Assembly (NCBI GenBank): GCA_000237975.1
Contig: CP003179.1
Span: 1,550,001-1,614,000, forward strand
Origin: Sulfobacillus acidophilus DSM 10332
Lineage (GTDB): Bacteria > Bacillota > Sulfobacillia > Sulfobacillales > Sulfobacillaceae
DNA: 64,000 bases
Direction: 5' to 3'
The first letter of the stretch is position 1. The number at the start of each line of letters is the position of its first letter. This document shows positions 42,641 through 50,946 of this stretch, in pieces. The position numbers were made by a program, and so were the translations under genes. The notes below the pieces were generated by a model. It was not told the DNA's origin. It saw only the letters and a list, made by a program, of their open reading frames with translations, and made no database searches.

Positions 42641-44296
42641 ATGCTAGAACGACTGGATATTGAAAACTTTGGCTTGTTCCGAAAAGCGGAATGCCTCTTT
42701 TCGCCAGGGTTTAATGTCATCACCGGAGAATCGGGAGCCGGCAAATCGTTAGCCTTGGAAAGCTTGGCGGCTTTGTTGGGGGCGAGGGCGGTTACCGACC
42801 GGATTGGACCGTTTGGCGACCGGTTTCGTGTCCGTGGAGAATTTTATGTCGATCCCACCGCACCTTGGTGGGAATCGCTGGCGGGCTTCGGGATTGAGCC
42901 GGACGAGCTCTTGGTATTGGAGCGGCAAACCGGTCAAGATGGCCGTAGTGTGTTTCGGTGTCAAGGGATCGCGGTACCGGCGCAAACCATTCGCGGATTA
43001 GGCGAAGTTCTTGTCCAATATCAGGGCCAGCACGTGTGGACACGGATGCTGGAACCGGAATATTTTTTGGCTTGGGTGGACCGGGTAGCGGATCTCACGC
43101 CCTGGGTCGACGCCGTCCGCGAGCGATATCAGGCGTGGCGGGCTGCCGAACAGCGGTTGGCGGAGTTGATGCGACACGATCGAAGTCCGGATGCCATCGA
43201 GGCCAAACGTGAACTCTTACGGGAGCTCGAAGCTTATCATTTGGTACCTGGGGAAGACGAGGCCATTCAAGGGCGTTTGACCCGCTATCGTAGCCTTCGG
43301 CGCTTACTGGACGGGTATCAACAGCTCCTCGGACTATTGGACGGCACCGAGGATCTCCCGGGAATTCTGCCGGGAATGAGTCAGGTCACGCGTCTCTTGG
43401 ATCAATTGGCGGCATTGGACTCGGAGCTAAACGCTTGGCGTGGGATCGCTAGCGAAAGCTTCGGGTTGTTGGATGACTTGCGTCAAGGGTTGAGCGGTTG
43501 GGCGCGTGCCTTGGAGCTTGACCCGGGAGCCCTAGAGGCGCTGGAAGAACGGGCGGATATTCTGAGTCGCCTTAAACGGCGATTTGGACCGACACTGGAC
43601 GAAGTCATCGCCTATCAGACGGCGTTGGCCCAGGAAGTGCAGGAATTGGACGAGCTGAGTTGGCGTCAAACGCGGTACCGGCAAGAGGCCGAACGCCTGC
43701 ACGAACAATTGGCGGCCGCCAGTGAAGAACTGTCGCGCCGTCGGCAGGCGGGGCTAGCGGATCTGGAGGCGCAAATCACCCGATTAATTCGTCAAATGGA
43801 GATGCCCACCGGTGAACTGCGTTTGGTACGGGAACCGGTCTCCCTCTCCGAACGGGGCGAAGATGTGATTATCCCGTGGTTTTCCGCGAGTCGTGGGCAG
43901 CCGGCCAAACCTTTGGCCAAAGTGGCATCGGGCGGAGAGTTGGCCCGGGTGGCATTAGCACTTGCCGTGGTCGGAGGACAAGCCGGCCAGATCTATGTCT
44001 TTGATGAAGTGGATACGGGCCTCGGAGGCGAAAGCGCAGCCCAAGTGGGGGCCTTATTGCGGCAATTAGGGGAGAAGAGCCAAGTGATTGCGGTCAGTCA
44101 CCAACCGGTTGTGGCGGCGCAGGCTACCGTCCAGTTTCGGGTCGAAAAAGGACTGCAAGACGGGCGGACCCAGTCTGTCATCGAACGATTGTCGGACCGG
44201 GCGCGGGCACAGGAGATTGCCCGAATGCTGAGTGGACAGACCGAAGGCGTGGCGATCGATCATGCCCAATCGTTGTTAGCTCGATATCATCCATAA
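42641..44296 (+). CDS. recN: DNA repair protein RecN
   Basis: RecN is an SMC-like ATPase that acts at double-strand breaks. The 551-residue protein has Walker A GESGAGKS, a long coiled-coil middle (about residues 150-370) interrupted by a short hinge, the signature KVASGGELARVALAL and Walker B VFDEVDTGLGG. ATG 42641 follows GAGAGGTGGG. An ArgR/AhrC gene is usual beside recN in Bacillus but absent here. Confidence 0.94.
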   Translation: MLERLDIENFGLFRKAECLFSPGFNVITGESGAGKSLALESLAALLGARAVTDRIGPFGDRFRVRGEFYVDPTAPWWESLAGFGIEPDELLVLERQTGQDGRSVFRCQGIAVPAQTIRGLGEVLVQYQGQHVWTRMLEPEYFLAWVDRVADLTPWVDAVRERYQAWRAAEQRLAELMRHDRSPDAIEAKRELLRELEAYHLVPGEDEAIQGRLTRYRSLRRLLDGYQQLLGLLDGTEDLPGILPGMSQVTRLLDQLAALDSELNAWRGIASESFGLLDDLRQGLSGWARALELDPGALEALEERADILSRLKRRFGPTLDEVIAYQTALAQEVQELDELSWRQTRYRQEAERLHEQLAAASEELSRRRQAGLADLEAQITRLIRQMEMPTGELRLVREPVSLSERGEDVIIPWFSASRGQPAKPLAKVASGGELARVALALAVVGGQAGQIYVFDEVDTGLGGESAAQVGALLRQLGEKSQVIAVSHQPVVAAQATVQFRVEKGLQDGRTQSVIERLSDRARAQEIARMLSGQTEGVAIDHAQSLLARYHP

Positions 44297-44317
44297 GCGC
44301 AGGGAGGCGCACACGCG

Positions 44318-45370
44318 ATGCGCGTATTAATTGCCAGTTTGCCCATCGGCACCGGCCATGATATTGCGGCGCGGGCTATGGCGGAGGCATTCGCACGCCG
44401 CGAAGTGGATGTGGAATTTTCCCACCATTTGGTGACCGCCGTTCGCTGGCAGGCGCGTTTGTATTTTCTGGGCATTAGCGCGTTACCGGGACTGTACGGG
44501 CCTTTGTTTCGGCTGGCCGATCATGCCCCGACGCTTTGGAGTCGCCATCGGGATAATTGGCGGCAAGCGGGTCGACGGTTTTTGGAACATGTTTATCAAA
44601 GTTATCAACCTGATGTCGTGGTGGCGACCCATCCCTTCGCATTGAGCGCCTGGTCGGTGATGAAAGAACGGCATCCGCATTTGCGCTTAATCGCGGTCTT
44701 GACCGACTTGTCGGTCCATCGGTTTTGGTATGAACCGTTGGCGGATGCCTATAGTGTGTGGCTCCCGGAACAAGTGGAGGATTTAACCCGCTTAGGCGTG
44801 GTGCCCGAAAAGATTTGGCCGGTGGGCATTCCGATTCGATCATCTTTTCAGTGGGACAATCCGTTATTGACTAAATTTCGGTCGGGTCCGGTCGTTCTCT
44901 TGGGTGGGGGATTAGGTCTCGGGCCTTATTACCGGATTCTCCGACAATTGGCCGAATTGCCCTATCCAGTATTGGCTATATGTGGACACAACGAGAAACT
45001 CCGATGGCAGTTGGACGAACATCAATGGCCGGAACGGGTTCACATCGTCGGCTACATCGAACATATGCCCAGTCTTTTGCGAAACGCCCGGCTGGTCGTC
45101 GGTAAGCCGGGGGGCGTTACCGCGGCCGAAGTCGCCCAATCGCAAGTGCCCTGGATTTTGACCCATTGGATTGCCGGTCAAGAAGAAGCTAACCGGGATC
45201 GGTTGATTGCACATTTTTTGGCTGTCCGGGGAGATACTAACCTTAACCAATGGGTGGTGCGGCTGGCCGAGGACTCGTCCGATGCCCGTCGCCGCATGCT
45301 GGAGGCGCAAAAAGAATGGGCCCGGCCTTATGCCGCAGAACATCTGGTCGATCATATTTTGCGGCAGTAA
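44318..45370 (+). CDS. MurG/MGDG-synthase-like glycosyltransferase
   Basis: A 350-residue GT28-type glycosyltransferase resembling processive diacylglycerol glucosyltransferases (UgtP/MGDG synthase family). The N-terminal acceptor half begins IASLPIGTGHDIAARAMAEAF, and the C-terminal half has GGGLGLGPYYRIL and VGKPGGVTAAEVAQS (sugar-nucleotide site), followed by GQEEANRD. It probably makes glycolipids of the membrane. It lies between recN and spoIVB, an extra gene compared with B. subtilis, and has ribosome site GCAGGGAGG. Confidence 0.82.
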   Translation: MRVLIASLPIGTGHDIAARAMAEAFARREVDVEFSHHLVTAVRWQARLYFLGISALPGLYGPLFRLADHAPTLWSRHRDNWRQAGRRFLEHVYQSYQPDVVVATHPFALSAWSVMKERHPHLRLIAVLTDLSVHRFWYEPLADAYSVWLPEQVEDLTRLGVVPEKIWPVGIPIRSSFQWDNPLLTKFRSGPVVLLGGGLGLGPYYRILRQLAELPYPVLAICGHNEKLRWQLDEHQWPERVHIVGYIEHMPSLLRNARLVVGKPGGVTAAEVAQSQVPWILTHWIAGQEEANRDRLIAHFLAVRGDTNLNQWVVRLAEDSSDARRRMLEAQKEWARPYAAEHLVDHILRQ

Positions 45371-45391
45371 ATCTTTAGGTATTTGTCCAAG

Positions 45392-45449
45392 GCCGTTCGG
45401 GTCACCGGAAGCGACGCTTCAGGGAGGCCGGAACGGTTTCTTTTTTTGA
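45392..45449 (+). terminator. Terminator after the glycosyltransferase gene
   Basis: Complementary outer arms near 45392-45400 and 45427-45436 enclose an inner hairpin (GAAGC, GAC, GCTTC at 45408-45420) and are followed by TTTCTTTTTTT. The outer pairing is imperfect. Confidence 0.6.
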
Positions 45450-45524
45450 CAACACCTGTCTCGATTTCCGGGAATGGCGGATACCCTGATTGGGCCACCT
45501 TATGGCCCACGAGGAGGTGACGTT

Positions 45525-46790
45525 ATGGGATGGCTGAAGCGCATGTTTGCCGTCCTCTTGGCTCTGGCGGTCCTCACCGTCGGCGTGTGGCCGTCCATGG
45601 CCCGGATTTGGTTGTGGCCGACGGCGTTATGGTTACCGCGCGGGGAAACGGTGGCGATGCCCTGGAGCCGGTGGATTCCGGTGGCGTTAAAGCTGAACCA
45701 GGGCCCGGAAGTGGTGATTCGACATGCGGCCCATTTAGATTTTGTGGGGTTAGATGACGGACATTATCAATTAGACGTCAAGCTATTTGGTTGGATCCCG
45801 TGGCGCAGTTTGCCGGTAACGGTGCAAAATCCGCTACGGGTCGTGCCGGGCGGCGAATCGGTCGGCATTGTGGCCCGTACCGAAGGGCTGATTGTCACGG
45901 ATACCTTGCCGGTTCTCACCGGTCGGCAAGCCGTCGATCCGGCGCTAGCGGCCGGTATTAGCCGTGGCGATGTCATCGTGGCCGCAAATGGGCATCAGGC
46001 ATTGACGATTCGGCAATTTACCGCCTTCGTGCAGAGGGCGGGCCGCGACCATCGTCCGCTTCGCATAACCGTCAAAACGCGATATGCGGTTAAGCAGGTG
46101 TACTTGCGGCCGGTCTGGTCGTCTCATGACAAAAGGTGGGCTGTGGGCCTGAAACTGCAAGATCGCACCAGTGGCGTGGGGACGCTTTCGTTTTATAACC
46201 CGAGGACTTTGCAATATTTTGCCTTGGGCCATTCGATGACCGACGGACTCAGCCGACGGCCGGTCAGCGTATCCGGGCATATTTTGGGGGCGGATATTGT
46301 CGGGATCGTTCCGGCGACGGCGCATAGTCCGGGGCAAAAGGTGGGGATATTAGCCGGGAGTCAAAATATTGAGGGTACGGTGTCTGATAACAATGCGTTT
46401 GGCATCACCGGAAACCTGTCCCATCCCCCCATTTGGGGACCTCAACATCCGTTGCCGTTGGCGATGCCGGACCAAGTGCATTCCGGGCCGGCCGAAATCA
46501 TTACGGTATTATCGGGGCAAACGCCCGAGGCCTATTCGATTGATATTCTCAAAACGGTTCCGCAATACGCACCACATATCAAAGGGATTCTTTTTCGGGT
46601 CACGGATCCCCGATTGATTTCCCGCACCGGCGGGGTTGTCCAGGGCATGAGCGGCAGTCCGATTATTCAAGATCAGCGGGTCGTGGGCGCCGTGACCCAT
46701 GTCATCTTGAGTCGTCCGACTCTCGGATATGGGTGTTATGCCTACTGGATGGTCTTAACCCATCAGGAGTCGTCGGCATTAGCGAGCTAA
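45525..46790 (+). CDS. spoIVB: SpoIVB serine peptidase
   Basis: SpoIVB is secreted by the forespore and triggers processing of pro-sigma-K by SpoIVFB in the mother cell, so it acts on the sigK product encoded at 8414. The 421-residue protein has an N-terminal TM/signal helix, a PDZ domain (about 115-195), and an S55 domain with the catalytic His in YFALGHSMTD and Ser in GMSGSPI. ATG 45525 has a strong GAGGAGG site. A small hairpin (45492-45508) lies just upstream. Confidence 0.94.
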   Translation: MGWLKRMFAVLLALAVLTVGVWPSMARIWLWPTALWLPRGETVAMPWSRWIPVALKLNQGPEVVIRHAAHLDFVGLDDGHYQLDVKLFGWIPWRSLPVTVQNPLRVVPGGESVGIVARTEGLIVTDTLPVLTGRQAVDPALAAGISRGDVIVAANGHQALTIRQFTAFVQRAGRDHRPLRITVKTRYAVKQVYLRPVWSSHDKRWAVGLKLQDRTSGVGTLSFYNPRTLQYFALGHSMTDGLSRRPVSVSGHILGADIVGIVPATAHSPGQKVGILAGSQNIEGTVSDNNAFGITGNLSHPPIWGPQHPLPLAMPDQVHSGPAEIITVLSGQTPEAYSIDILKTVPQYAPHIKGILFRVTDPRLISRTGGVVQGMSGSPIIQDQRVVGAVTHVILSRPTLGYGCYAYWMVLTHQESSALAS

Positions 46791-47122
46791 TTACGAAAAA
46801 ACTTTAGACAAAAGAAGGAATTTGACGAGCGTAAGGAGAATCGTTCGTCAAATTCTCCTGTTATGGGAATTTTGTGGCGGCGACCGGATTGCCGGGAGAG
46901 AGAGTCTAAAGCGTCGTCCCTTCCACGGTTCGTCAAATGGAAGGGCGTAACCCTGGGGCCGGAGGATTACGGTGGATAGTTGGTATATATGTCGGATTTT
47001 GTACCTTGTTCCCGATTCATGGTGGGGATTTACCGCTTTCGGGCAGCAGGAAATCGGCGGAAATGGGAGAAGTCAGAGAACGCTAAGGCAAATGGCAAAT
47101 ATTTACGGCAGGGGGCAACAAC
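46791..47122 (+). other. 332-base noncoding region between spoIVB and spo0A with repeated TTCGTCAAA boxes
   Basis: No convincing gene is seen here. Three copies of the same box occur: inverted at 46819-46831 (AATTTGACGAGCG), direct at 46842-46854 (CGTTCGTCAAATT) and direct at 46927-46937 (GGTTCGTCAAA). The first two are complementary in 12 of 13 positions. The second and third each sit in the loop of a perfect 8-base-pair hairpin (46834-46841 with 46852-46859; 46918-46925 with 46938-46945). TTTGACGAA differs by one base from the Spo0A box TTTGTCGAA. The rest, from about 46950 to the spo0A ribosome site, shows nothing I recognise. Confidence 0.6.
46814..46843 (+). promoter_or_regulatory. Sigma-H-like promoter of spo0A
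   Basis: GAAGGAATT (46814-46822), 12 bases, then GGAGAATCG (46835-46843) fit the sigma-H consensus RnAGGAwWW and RnnGAATww, with a mismatch only at the last two bases of the -10. In B. subtilis the sporulation promoter of spo0A is sigma-H dependent. It overlaps the first two TTTGACGAA-type boxes, which would allow autoregulation. Confidence 0.55.
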
Positions 47123-47905
47123 GTGGCGATAAAGGTGTTGATCGCGGATGACAATCGCGAATTTTGTGAGTTACTTAAAGAGGCGATTCGGCAAGAAGAC
47201 GGACTTGAAGTCGTCGGCATGGCCGGTCACGGGATGGAAGTGCTGGAGTTTCTCAGTCATCAAATTCCGGACGTGATTGTGCTGGACATTATCATGCCGC
47301 ATTTAGACGGCATTGGGGTGTTGGAGCGGCTGAGCCAAATGGAGTGGGATCAACGGCCGCGGGTTGTCGTATTAACGGCGTTCGGGCAGGAAACCATGAC
47401 GCAAAAAGCCTTGGAGTTAGGGGCCGATTATTACATTCTAAAGCCCTTCAACTTAAAGGTGTTGGCCTCACGGATTAAACAATTGGCGGGAACCCCTGCT
47501 GCCGAACGCAAAGGCGCTCTGCCGAGCGGAAAACTGGCCCTCGTGCCCGTGAAGCATTTGGATGTCGAGGTCACCAATATTATCCACGAAATTGGCATTC
47601 CGGCCCATATTAAAGGTTATCTCTACCTACGGGAAGCGATTTTGATGGTGATCAACCGCGTTGATTTACTCAGCGGGGTTACGAAAGAACTCTATCCGGC
47701 GATTGCCAGCAAGTATAAAACCACGCCGAGCCGGGTCGAACGGGCCATTCGCCACGCGATCGAGGTGGCGTGGTCGCGGGGCAATGTCGATGTCATTAAC
47801 GGGATTTTTGGCCATACGGTTAACCGGGATCGGGGTAAACCGACCAATTCGGAATTTATCGCCATGGTTGCCGATAAATTGCGGATGCAAATGAAAGCCA
47901 GCTAA
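47123..47905 (+). CDS. spo0A: Sporulation master regulator Spo0A
   Basis: Spo0A is the phosphorelay response regulator that commits the cell to sporulation. The 260-residue protein has a receiver domain with D9/D10, phospho-acceptor D55 (VLDIIMP), the T in VVLTAF and K in ILKPFN, then a C-terminal DNA-binding domain with [18 protein letters not shown] and [21 protein letters not shown] 47123 follows GGCAGGGGG. Next to spoIVB, it is placed as in Bacillus. Confidence 0.97.
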   Translation: MAIKVLIADDNREFCELLKEAIRQEDGLEVVGMAGHGMEVLEFLSHQIPDVIVLDIIMPHLDGIGVLERLSQMEWDQRPRVVVLTAFGQETMTQKALELGADYYILKPFNLKVLASRIKQLAGTPAAERKGALPSGKLALVPVKHLDVEVTNIIHEIGIPAHIKGYLYLREAILMVINRVDLLSGVTKELYPAIASKYKTTPSRVERAIRHAIEVAWSRGNVDVINGIFGHTVNRDRGKPTNSEFIAMVADKLRMQMKAS

Positions 47906-47910
47906 CCCTA

Positions 47911-47935
47911 ACCGCCCACCGAGGGCGGTTTTTTT
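47911..47935 (+). terminator. Terminator after spo0A
   Basis: ACCGCCC (47911-47917) pairs with GGGCGGT (47923-47929) and runs into seven T residues. Confidence 0.92.
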
Positions 47936-47969
47936 ATGGTTTTGGCAACGGGCAACCGTCGGAGAATTC

Positions 47970-47998
47970 TTGACGCCGTAGCGGGCACATGATATCGT
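47970..47998 (+). promoter_or_regulatory. Promoter of the phenylacetate operon
   Basis: TTGACG (47970-47975), 17 bases, TATCGT (47993-47998): a strong-looking sigma-A promoter, with a predicted start near 48005, about 55 bases before paaA. Confidence 0.7.
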
Positions 47999-48005
47999 TC
48001 TAGTA

Positions 48006-48035
48006 AACAAGCGATTGTTAGGTGTAATTGCTAAC
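48006..48035 (+). promoter_or_regulatory. Repeated operator-like elements at the paa transcription start
   Basis: AACAA-GCGA-TTGTT (48006-48019) and an overlapping inverted pair GTTAG (48017-48021) and CTAAC (48031-48035) lie at the predicted transcription start. The position fits a repressor site such as a TetR-type PaaR, but no regulator gene is nearby and the sequence does not match a known box. Confidence 0.4.
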
Positions 48036-48059
48036 TACTCCGGTAGAGGAGGCGGAAAC

Positions 48060-49010
48060 GTGGAAGACGCGGGGCGACTACGCGAGTTTCTGGCGCGCAT
48101 TGAGGCCGGGGAAAAAATTGAGGCCACGGATTGGATGCCCGAAGAATACCGCGACTTATTGATTAAACAGATTCACATGCACGGCATTAGCGAAATCATG
48201 GGTGCGTATCCCGAAAAGGAATGGGTTCCGAAAGCCCCGACCATTCGACGCAAATTAGCGCTAAATGCCAAGGTGCAGGATGAAATCGGCCATGGCCAGA
48301 TGTTATTGCGGTTAGCCGAAGATTTGAGTCGACCCTATGGCCGCGGGCGCGAGGAATTGATGGACGACGTGATTGACGGTCGTATTAAATTTCATAATGT
48401 TTTTCATATGGAAGCTCCGACCTGGGCCGACGCCGGGGTCATTGGGTTTTTGGTGGACGGGGGCGCGATTATAACCCAAGCGATGTTACTCGACAGTTCT
48501 TACGCGCCTTATGCCCGGATGTTAAAGCGCATTGTGGCGGAAGAGTCTTTTCATATGCAGCACGGCGAGTCGGTCGTGCTCGCACTGGCGGAAGGCACGG
48601 ACGCGCAGCGGGAGATGTTGCAAAACGCCATTAACCGCTGGTGGGAACCTATGATGTTCTTTTTCGGTCCCCGCGAGATGGGGCGCGGCTCCCGACGCAT
48701 GATGGAGTATAAGATCCGCTCCAAGACCAATGAAGAATTGCGGCAAAAGTTCATTAACCGATATGTCCCGCGGATTCGCGCGCTGGGCCTTGAGATTCCG
48801 GATGCCCGACTGAAACAAGACCCGGTTACCGGTGAATGGCAATATACGGATCCGGATTGGGACTGGTTCAATCAAATGGTTCGGGACAATTCGGGACCGA
48901 TGTCGCAAGCGCGCATTGCCTTAAGGCGGTGGGCCCATGTCGAACAGCGGTGGGTTCGGCAAGCGGCCAACACGGCGGTCAATGTAATTGCGGCACGGCC
49001 AGGAGCTTAA
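48060..49010 (+). CDS. paaA: Phenylacetyl-CoA 1,2-epoxidase subunit A
   Basis: PaaA is the catalytic diiron subunit of the multicomponent enzyme that epoxidises the ring of phenylacetyl-CoA. The 316-residue protein has QDEIGHGQMLLRL (an ExxH helix), AEESFHMQHGE (second ExxH) and the segment PREMGRGSRRMMEYKIRSKTNEELRQ. GTG 48060 follows AGAGGAGG; the frame's earlier start at 48015 lies in the operator region. It is the first gene of the operon. Confidence 0.95.
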   Translation: MEDAGRLREFLARIEAGEKIEATDWMPEEYRDLLIKQIHMHGISEIMGAYPEKEWVPKAPTIRRKLALNAKVQDEIGHGQMLLRLAEDLSRPYGRGREELMDDVIDGRIKFHNVFHMEAPTWADAGVIGFLVDGGAIITQAMLLDSSYAPYARMLKRIVAEESFHMQHGESVVLALAEGTDAQREMLQNAINRWWEPMMFFFGPREMGRGSRRMMEYKIRSKTNEELRQKFINRYVPRIRALGLEIPDARLKQDPVTGEWQYTDPDWDWFNQMVRDNSGPMSQARIALRRWAHVEQRWVRQAANTAVNVIAARPGA

Positions 49011-49022
49011 GGGGGTGAGCCG

Positions 49023-49361
49023 ATGTCCAGCGAATATCCGGTCTATGAGGTATTTGGACGGCGAGAGCCGTTAGGGTTTCATACCCATGTGGGCAGCATT
49101 CGCGCCGCGAGTCCCGAACTGGCGCTGCAAATGGCTCGCGAGGCGTTTTTTCGGCGTGAGTCGGCGGTCGATATCTGGGTGGTTTCGCAAGACGCGATTT
49201 TTAGTGCAGCCACCGAACCGGCGTATTTACCGGAGGTGGGTGAGGACAAAAAGTACCGGATGCCGTCCGGCTATGACAACGCGCCCCATTGGAAGCGGTT
49301 TAAGGCGCGCGCGATGACGATTGAAGAAGTTGCGGAAGAAATGACCGGTAAGAAAGGGTGA
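49023..49361 (+). CDS. paaB: Phenylacetyl-CoA epoxidase subunit B
   Basis: PaaB, 112 residues, is the small structural subunit bridging the PaaAC heterodimers. It has YEVFGRREPLGFHTHVGSIRA and ALQMAREAFFRRESAVDIWVV, the family hallmarks. It starts 12 bases after paaA. Confidence 0.94.
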   Translation: MSSEYPVYEVFGRREPLGFHTHVGSIRAASPELALQMAREAFFRRESAVDIWVVSQDAIFSAATEPAYLPEVGEDKKYRMPSGYDNAPHWKRFKARAMTIEEVAEEMTGKKG

Positions 49362-49366
49362 GAGGT

Positions 49367-50131
49367 GTGGACGCCCAACAGCAACAGGATCTGATTCGGT
49401 TATTGCGGCCCATTGCGGACGACGAATGGATCGTAGGGCATCGGGGTTCCGAATGGTTGGGACTCGCCCCGGATCTGGAGGAAGACCTGGCATTTAGTTC
49501 AATTCACCAAGACGAGATGGGTCATGCGCTCTTTTTTTATGAATTGCTGCACAGCTTAGGCGATCCGGAACCCGATCATCAGGTGTATTTTCGTTCGCCT
49601 GAAGCGTGGCACAACGCCCGACTGGTGGAACAGCCTAACGGCGACTGGGCGACGACCGTTCTTCGGCGCTATTGCTATGAAGTGTTCGATGATTTGCGGC
49701 TGGCCGCGTTAGCCGAATCGTCCTACGCTCCCCTTCGAGACGGGGTGAAGAAAATTCGCCGGGAAGAAGCCTATCATCTGAAGCATTTTACCCTCTGGAT
49801 GGAACTGTTGGCCCGGGGCGGGGAGGAGGCCTTCCAGCGCCTCACGGCGGCTATCCCTACGGTGTGGGGAGAATTAGGGGATCTGTTTTATGTCGGCGAG
49901 TCGGAAGCCTTTCTACATCGGTTAGGGCTTCCGGGGTTGACTGAAAGCGTCTTGCGTGAGCGCTGGCGGGCGACCGTACGGTCGGCCATGGAGGACTGGG
50001 GGCTTCCGTGGCCCGGAGATCCGAGCCCGGTCCGTGCCAGCGGGCGGCTTGGACACCATTTGCCCGAGATGACGGCGCTTTTAGACACGATGACCGAGGT
50101 TCGACGGTTCGCCCCGGATTCAGTGTGGTGA
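49367..50131 (+). CDS. paaC: Phenylacetyl-CoA epoxidase subunit C
   Basis: PaaC is the non-catalytic structural partner of PaaA, with a ferritin-like fold. The protein (254 residues from GTG 49367) has DDEWIVGHRGSEWLGLAP, LEEDLAFSSIHQDEMGHA, and KIRREEAYHLKHFTLWM. GTG 49358, which overlaps the paaB stop, is the alternative start; 49367 is better spaced to AAAGGG. The operon continues with paaD. Confidence 0.92.
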   Translation: MDAQQQQDLIRLLRPIADDEWIVGHRGSEWLGLAPDLEEDLAFSSIHQDEMGHALFFYELLHSLGDPEPDHQVYFRSPEAWHNARLVEQPNGDWATTVLRRYCYEVFDDLRLAALAESSYAPLRDGVKKIRREEAYHLKHFTLWMELLARGGEEAFQRLTAAIPTVWGELGDLFYVGESEAFLHRLGLPGLTESVLRERWRATVRSAMEDWGLPWPGDPSPVRASGRLGHHLPEMTALLDTMTEVRRFAPDSVW

Positions 50132-50155
50132 AAACGCGAACGGGAGGTGATGGGC

Positions 50156-50605
50156 ATGGTTACCGAAACCGAAATATTGGAAAAATTGGGCACCGTCATG
50201 GATCCCGAAATTCCCGGACTCAGCATTGTAGAAATGGGTATGGTCGGGGAGGTCCGGGTCCGTCAGGACGAGGTGGCGGTGGACTTGATTCCCACGTTTC
50301 TCGGATGTCCGGCCCTCGAGCTGATTCAACAGCGGGTGGAGGCGGCGTTGAAGCCGTATGGGGCAACCGTGCGCTTTCGATATGACATTCCCTGGTCTTC
50401 GGATCGCATTAATCAGGCGGGCCGGGCCCGCTTGGCCGCTTGGGGAGTCGCTCCGCCTTTGCCGGAGACCCGGACGTTGCCTCGTTGTCCGTTGTGCGGC
50501 TCGCCCAATACGGAAAAACAAAGCGACTTTGGTCCTAGCTTATGCCGGGCCCTCTATTACTGCCGGGATTGCCAACAGCCGTTTGAAGGCATGAAAACCA
50601 TTTAA
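50156..50605 (+). CDS. paaD: Phenylacetate pathway protein PaaD (MIP18/DUF59 family)
   Basis: PaaD, 149 residues, is thought to help mature the Fe-S or diiron parts of the epoxidase. The N-terminal DUF59 domain has VMDPEIPGLSIVEMGMV and FLGCPALELI (conserved Cys), and the C-terminal zinc-ribbon has CPLCGSPNTE and YYCRDCQQPFEGMK. ATG 50156 is best placed for GGGAGG (50142-50147). Confidence 0.92.
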   Translation: MVTETEILEKLGTVMDPEIPGLSIVEMGMVGEVRVRQDEVAVDLIPTFLGCPALELIQQRVEAALKPYGATVRFRYDIPWSSDRINQAGRARLAAWGVAPPLPETRTLPRCPLCGSPNTEKQSDFGPSLCRALYYCRDCQQPFEGMKTI

Positions 50606-50621
50606 CGGAAGGGGTTTGGGC

Positions 50622-50933
50622 GTGGTTAAATTAATCGCCCTTTATCGTCGGCCGGATGACCCGGCCGCGTTTGACCGCCATTATGCCGAGGTGCACACAC
50701 CCTTGGTCCGGAAGATGCCCGGGTTACAAGCGTTGACCGTGGTTAAACTGAACGATCTGCCGGGGATGTCGACGCCATACTATTTGTTGGCGGAGATGAC
50801 GTTTGCCGATCAGGAGGCGTTGAATCAGGCGATGCGGTCGGAAGCGGGACGGGCGGCCGCAAAAGATTTACAGCAATTTGCCGGTGGGCTGGTCGACATG
50901 ATGGTTGGGGAAGAGTTCACCGCTGCACGCTAG
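50622..50933 (+). CDS. EthD-domain protein in the phenylacetate operon
   Basis: A 103-residue dimeric alpha-beta barrel (EthD) protein: KLIALYRRPDDPAAFDRHYAEVHTPLVRKMPGL is the family N-terminus. EthD proteins are small cofactor-less enzymes or stabilising partners found in oxidative degradation pathways. It stands where other organisms have the reductase gene paaE, but is too short to replace it. GTG 50622 follows GGAAGGGG. Confidence 0.85.
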   Translation: MVKLIALYRRPDDPAAFDRHYAEVHTPLVRKMPGLQALTVVKLNDLPGMSTPYYLLAEMTFADQEALNQAMRSEAGRAAAKDLQQFAGGLVDMMVGEEFTAAR

Positions 50934-50946
50934 AAAGGGGTAAGCC

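Noticed and set aside
45492-45508. Hairpin GGGCCA-CCTTA-TGGCCC as a terminator before spoIVB.
   Set aside because: Six base pairs, no T run, and immediately ahead of a ribosome site; mentioned only with spoIVB.
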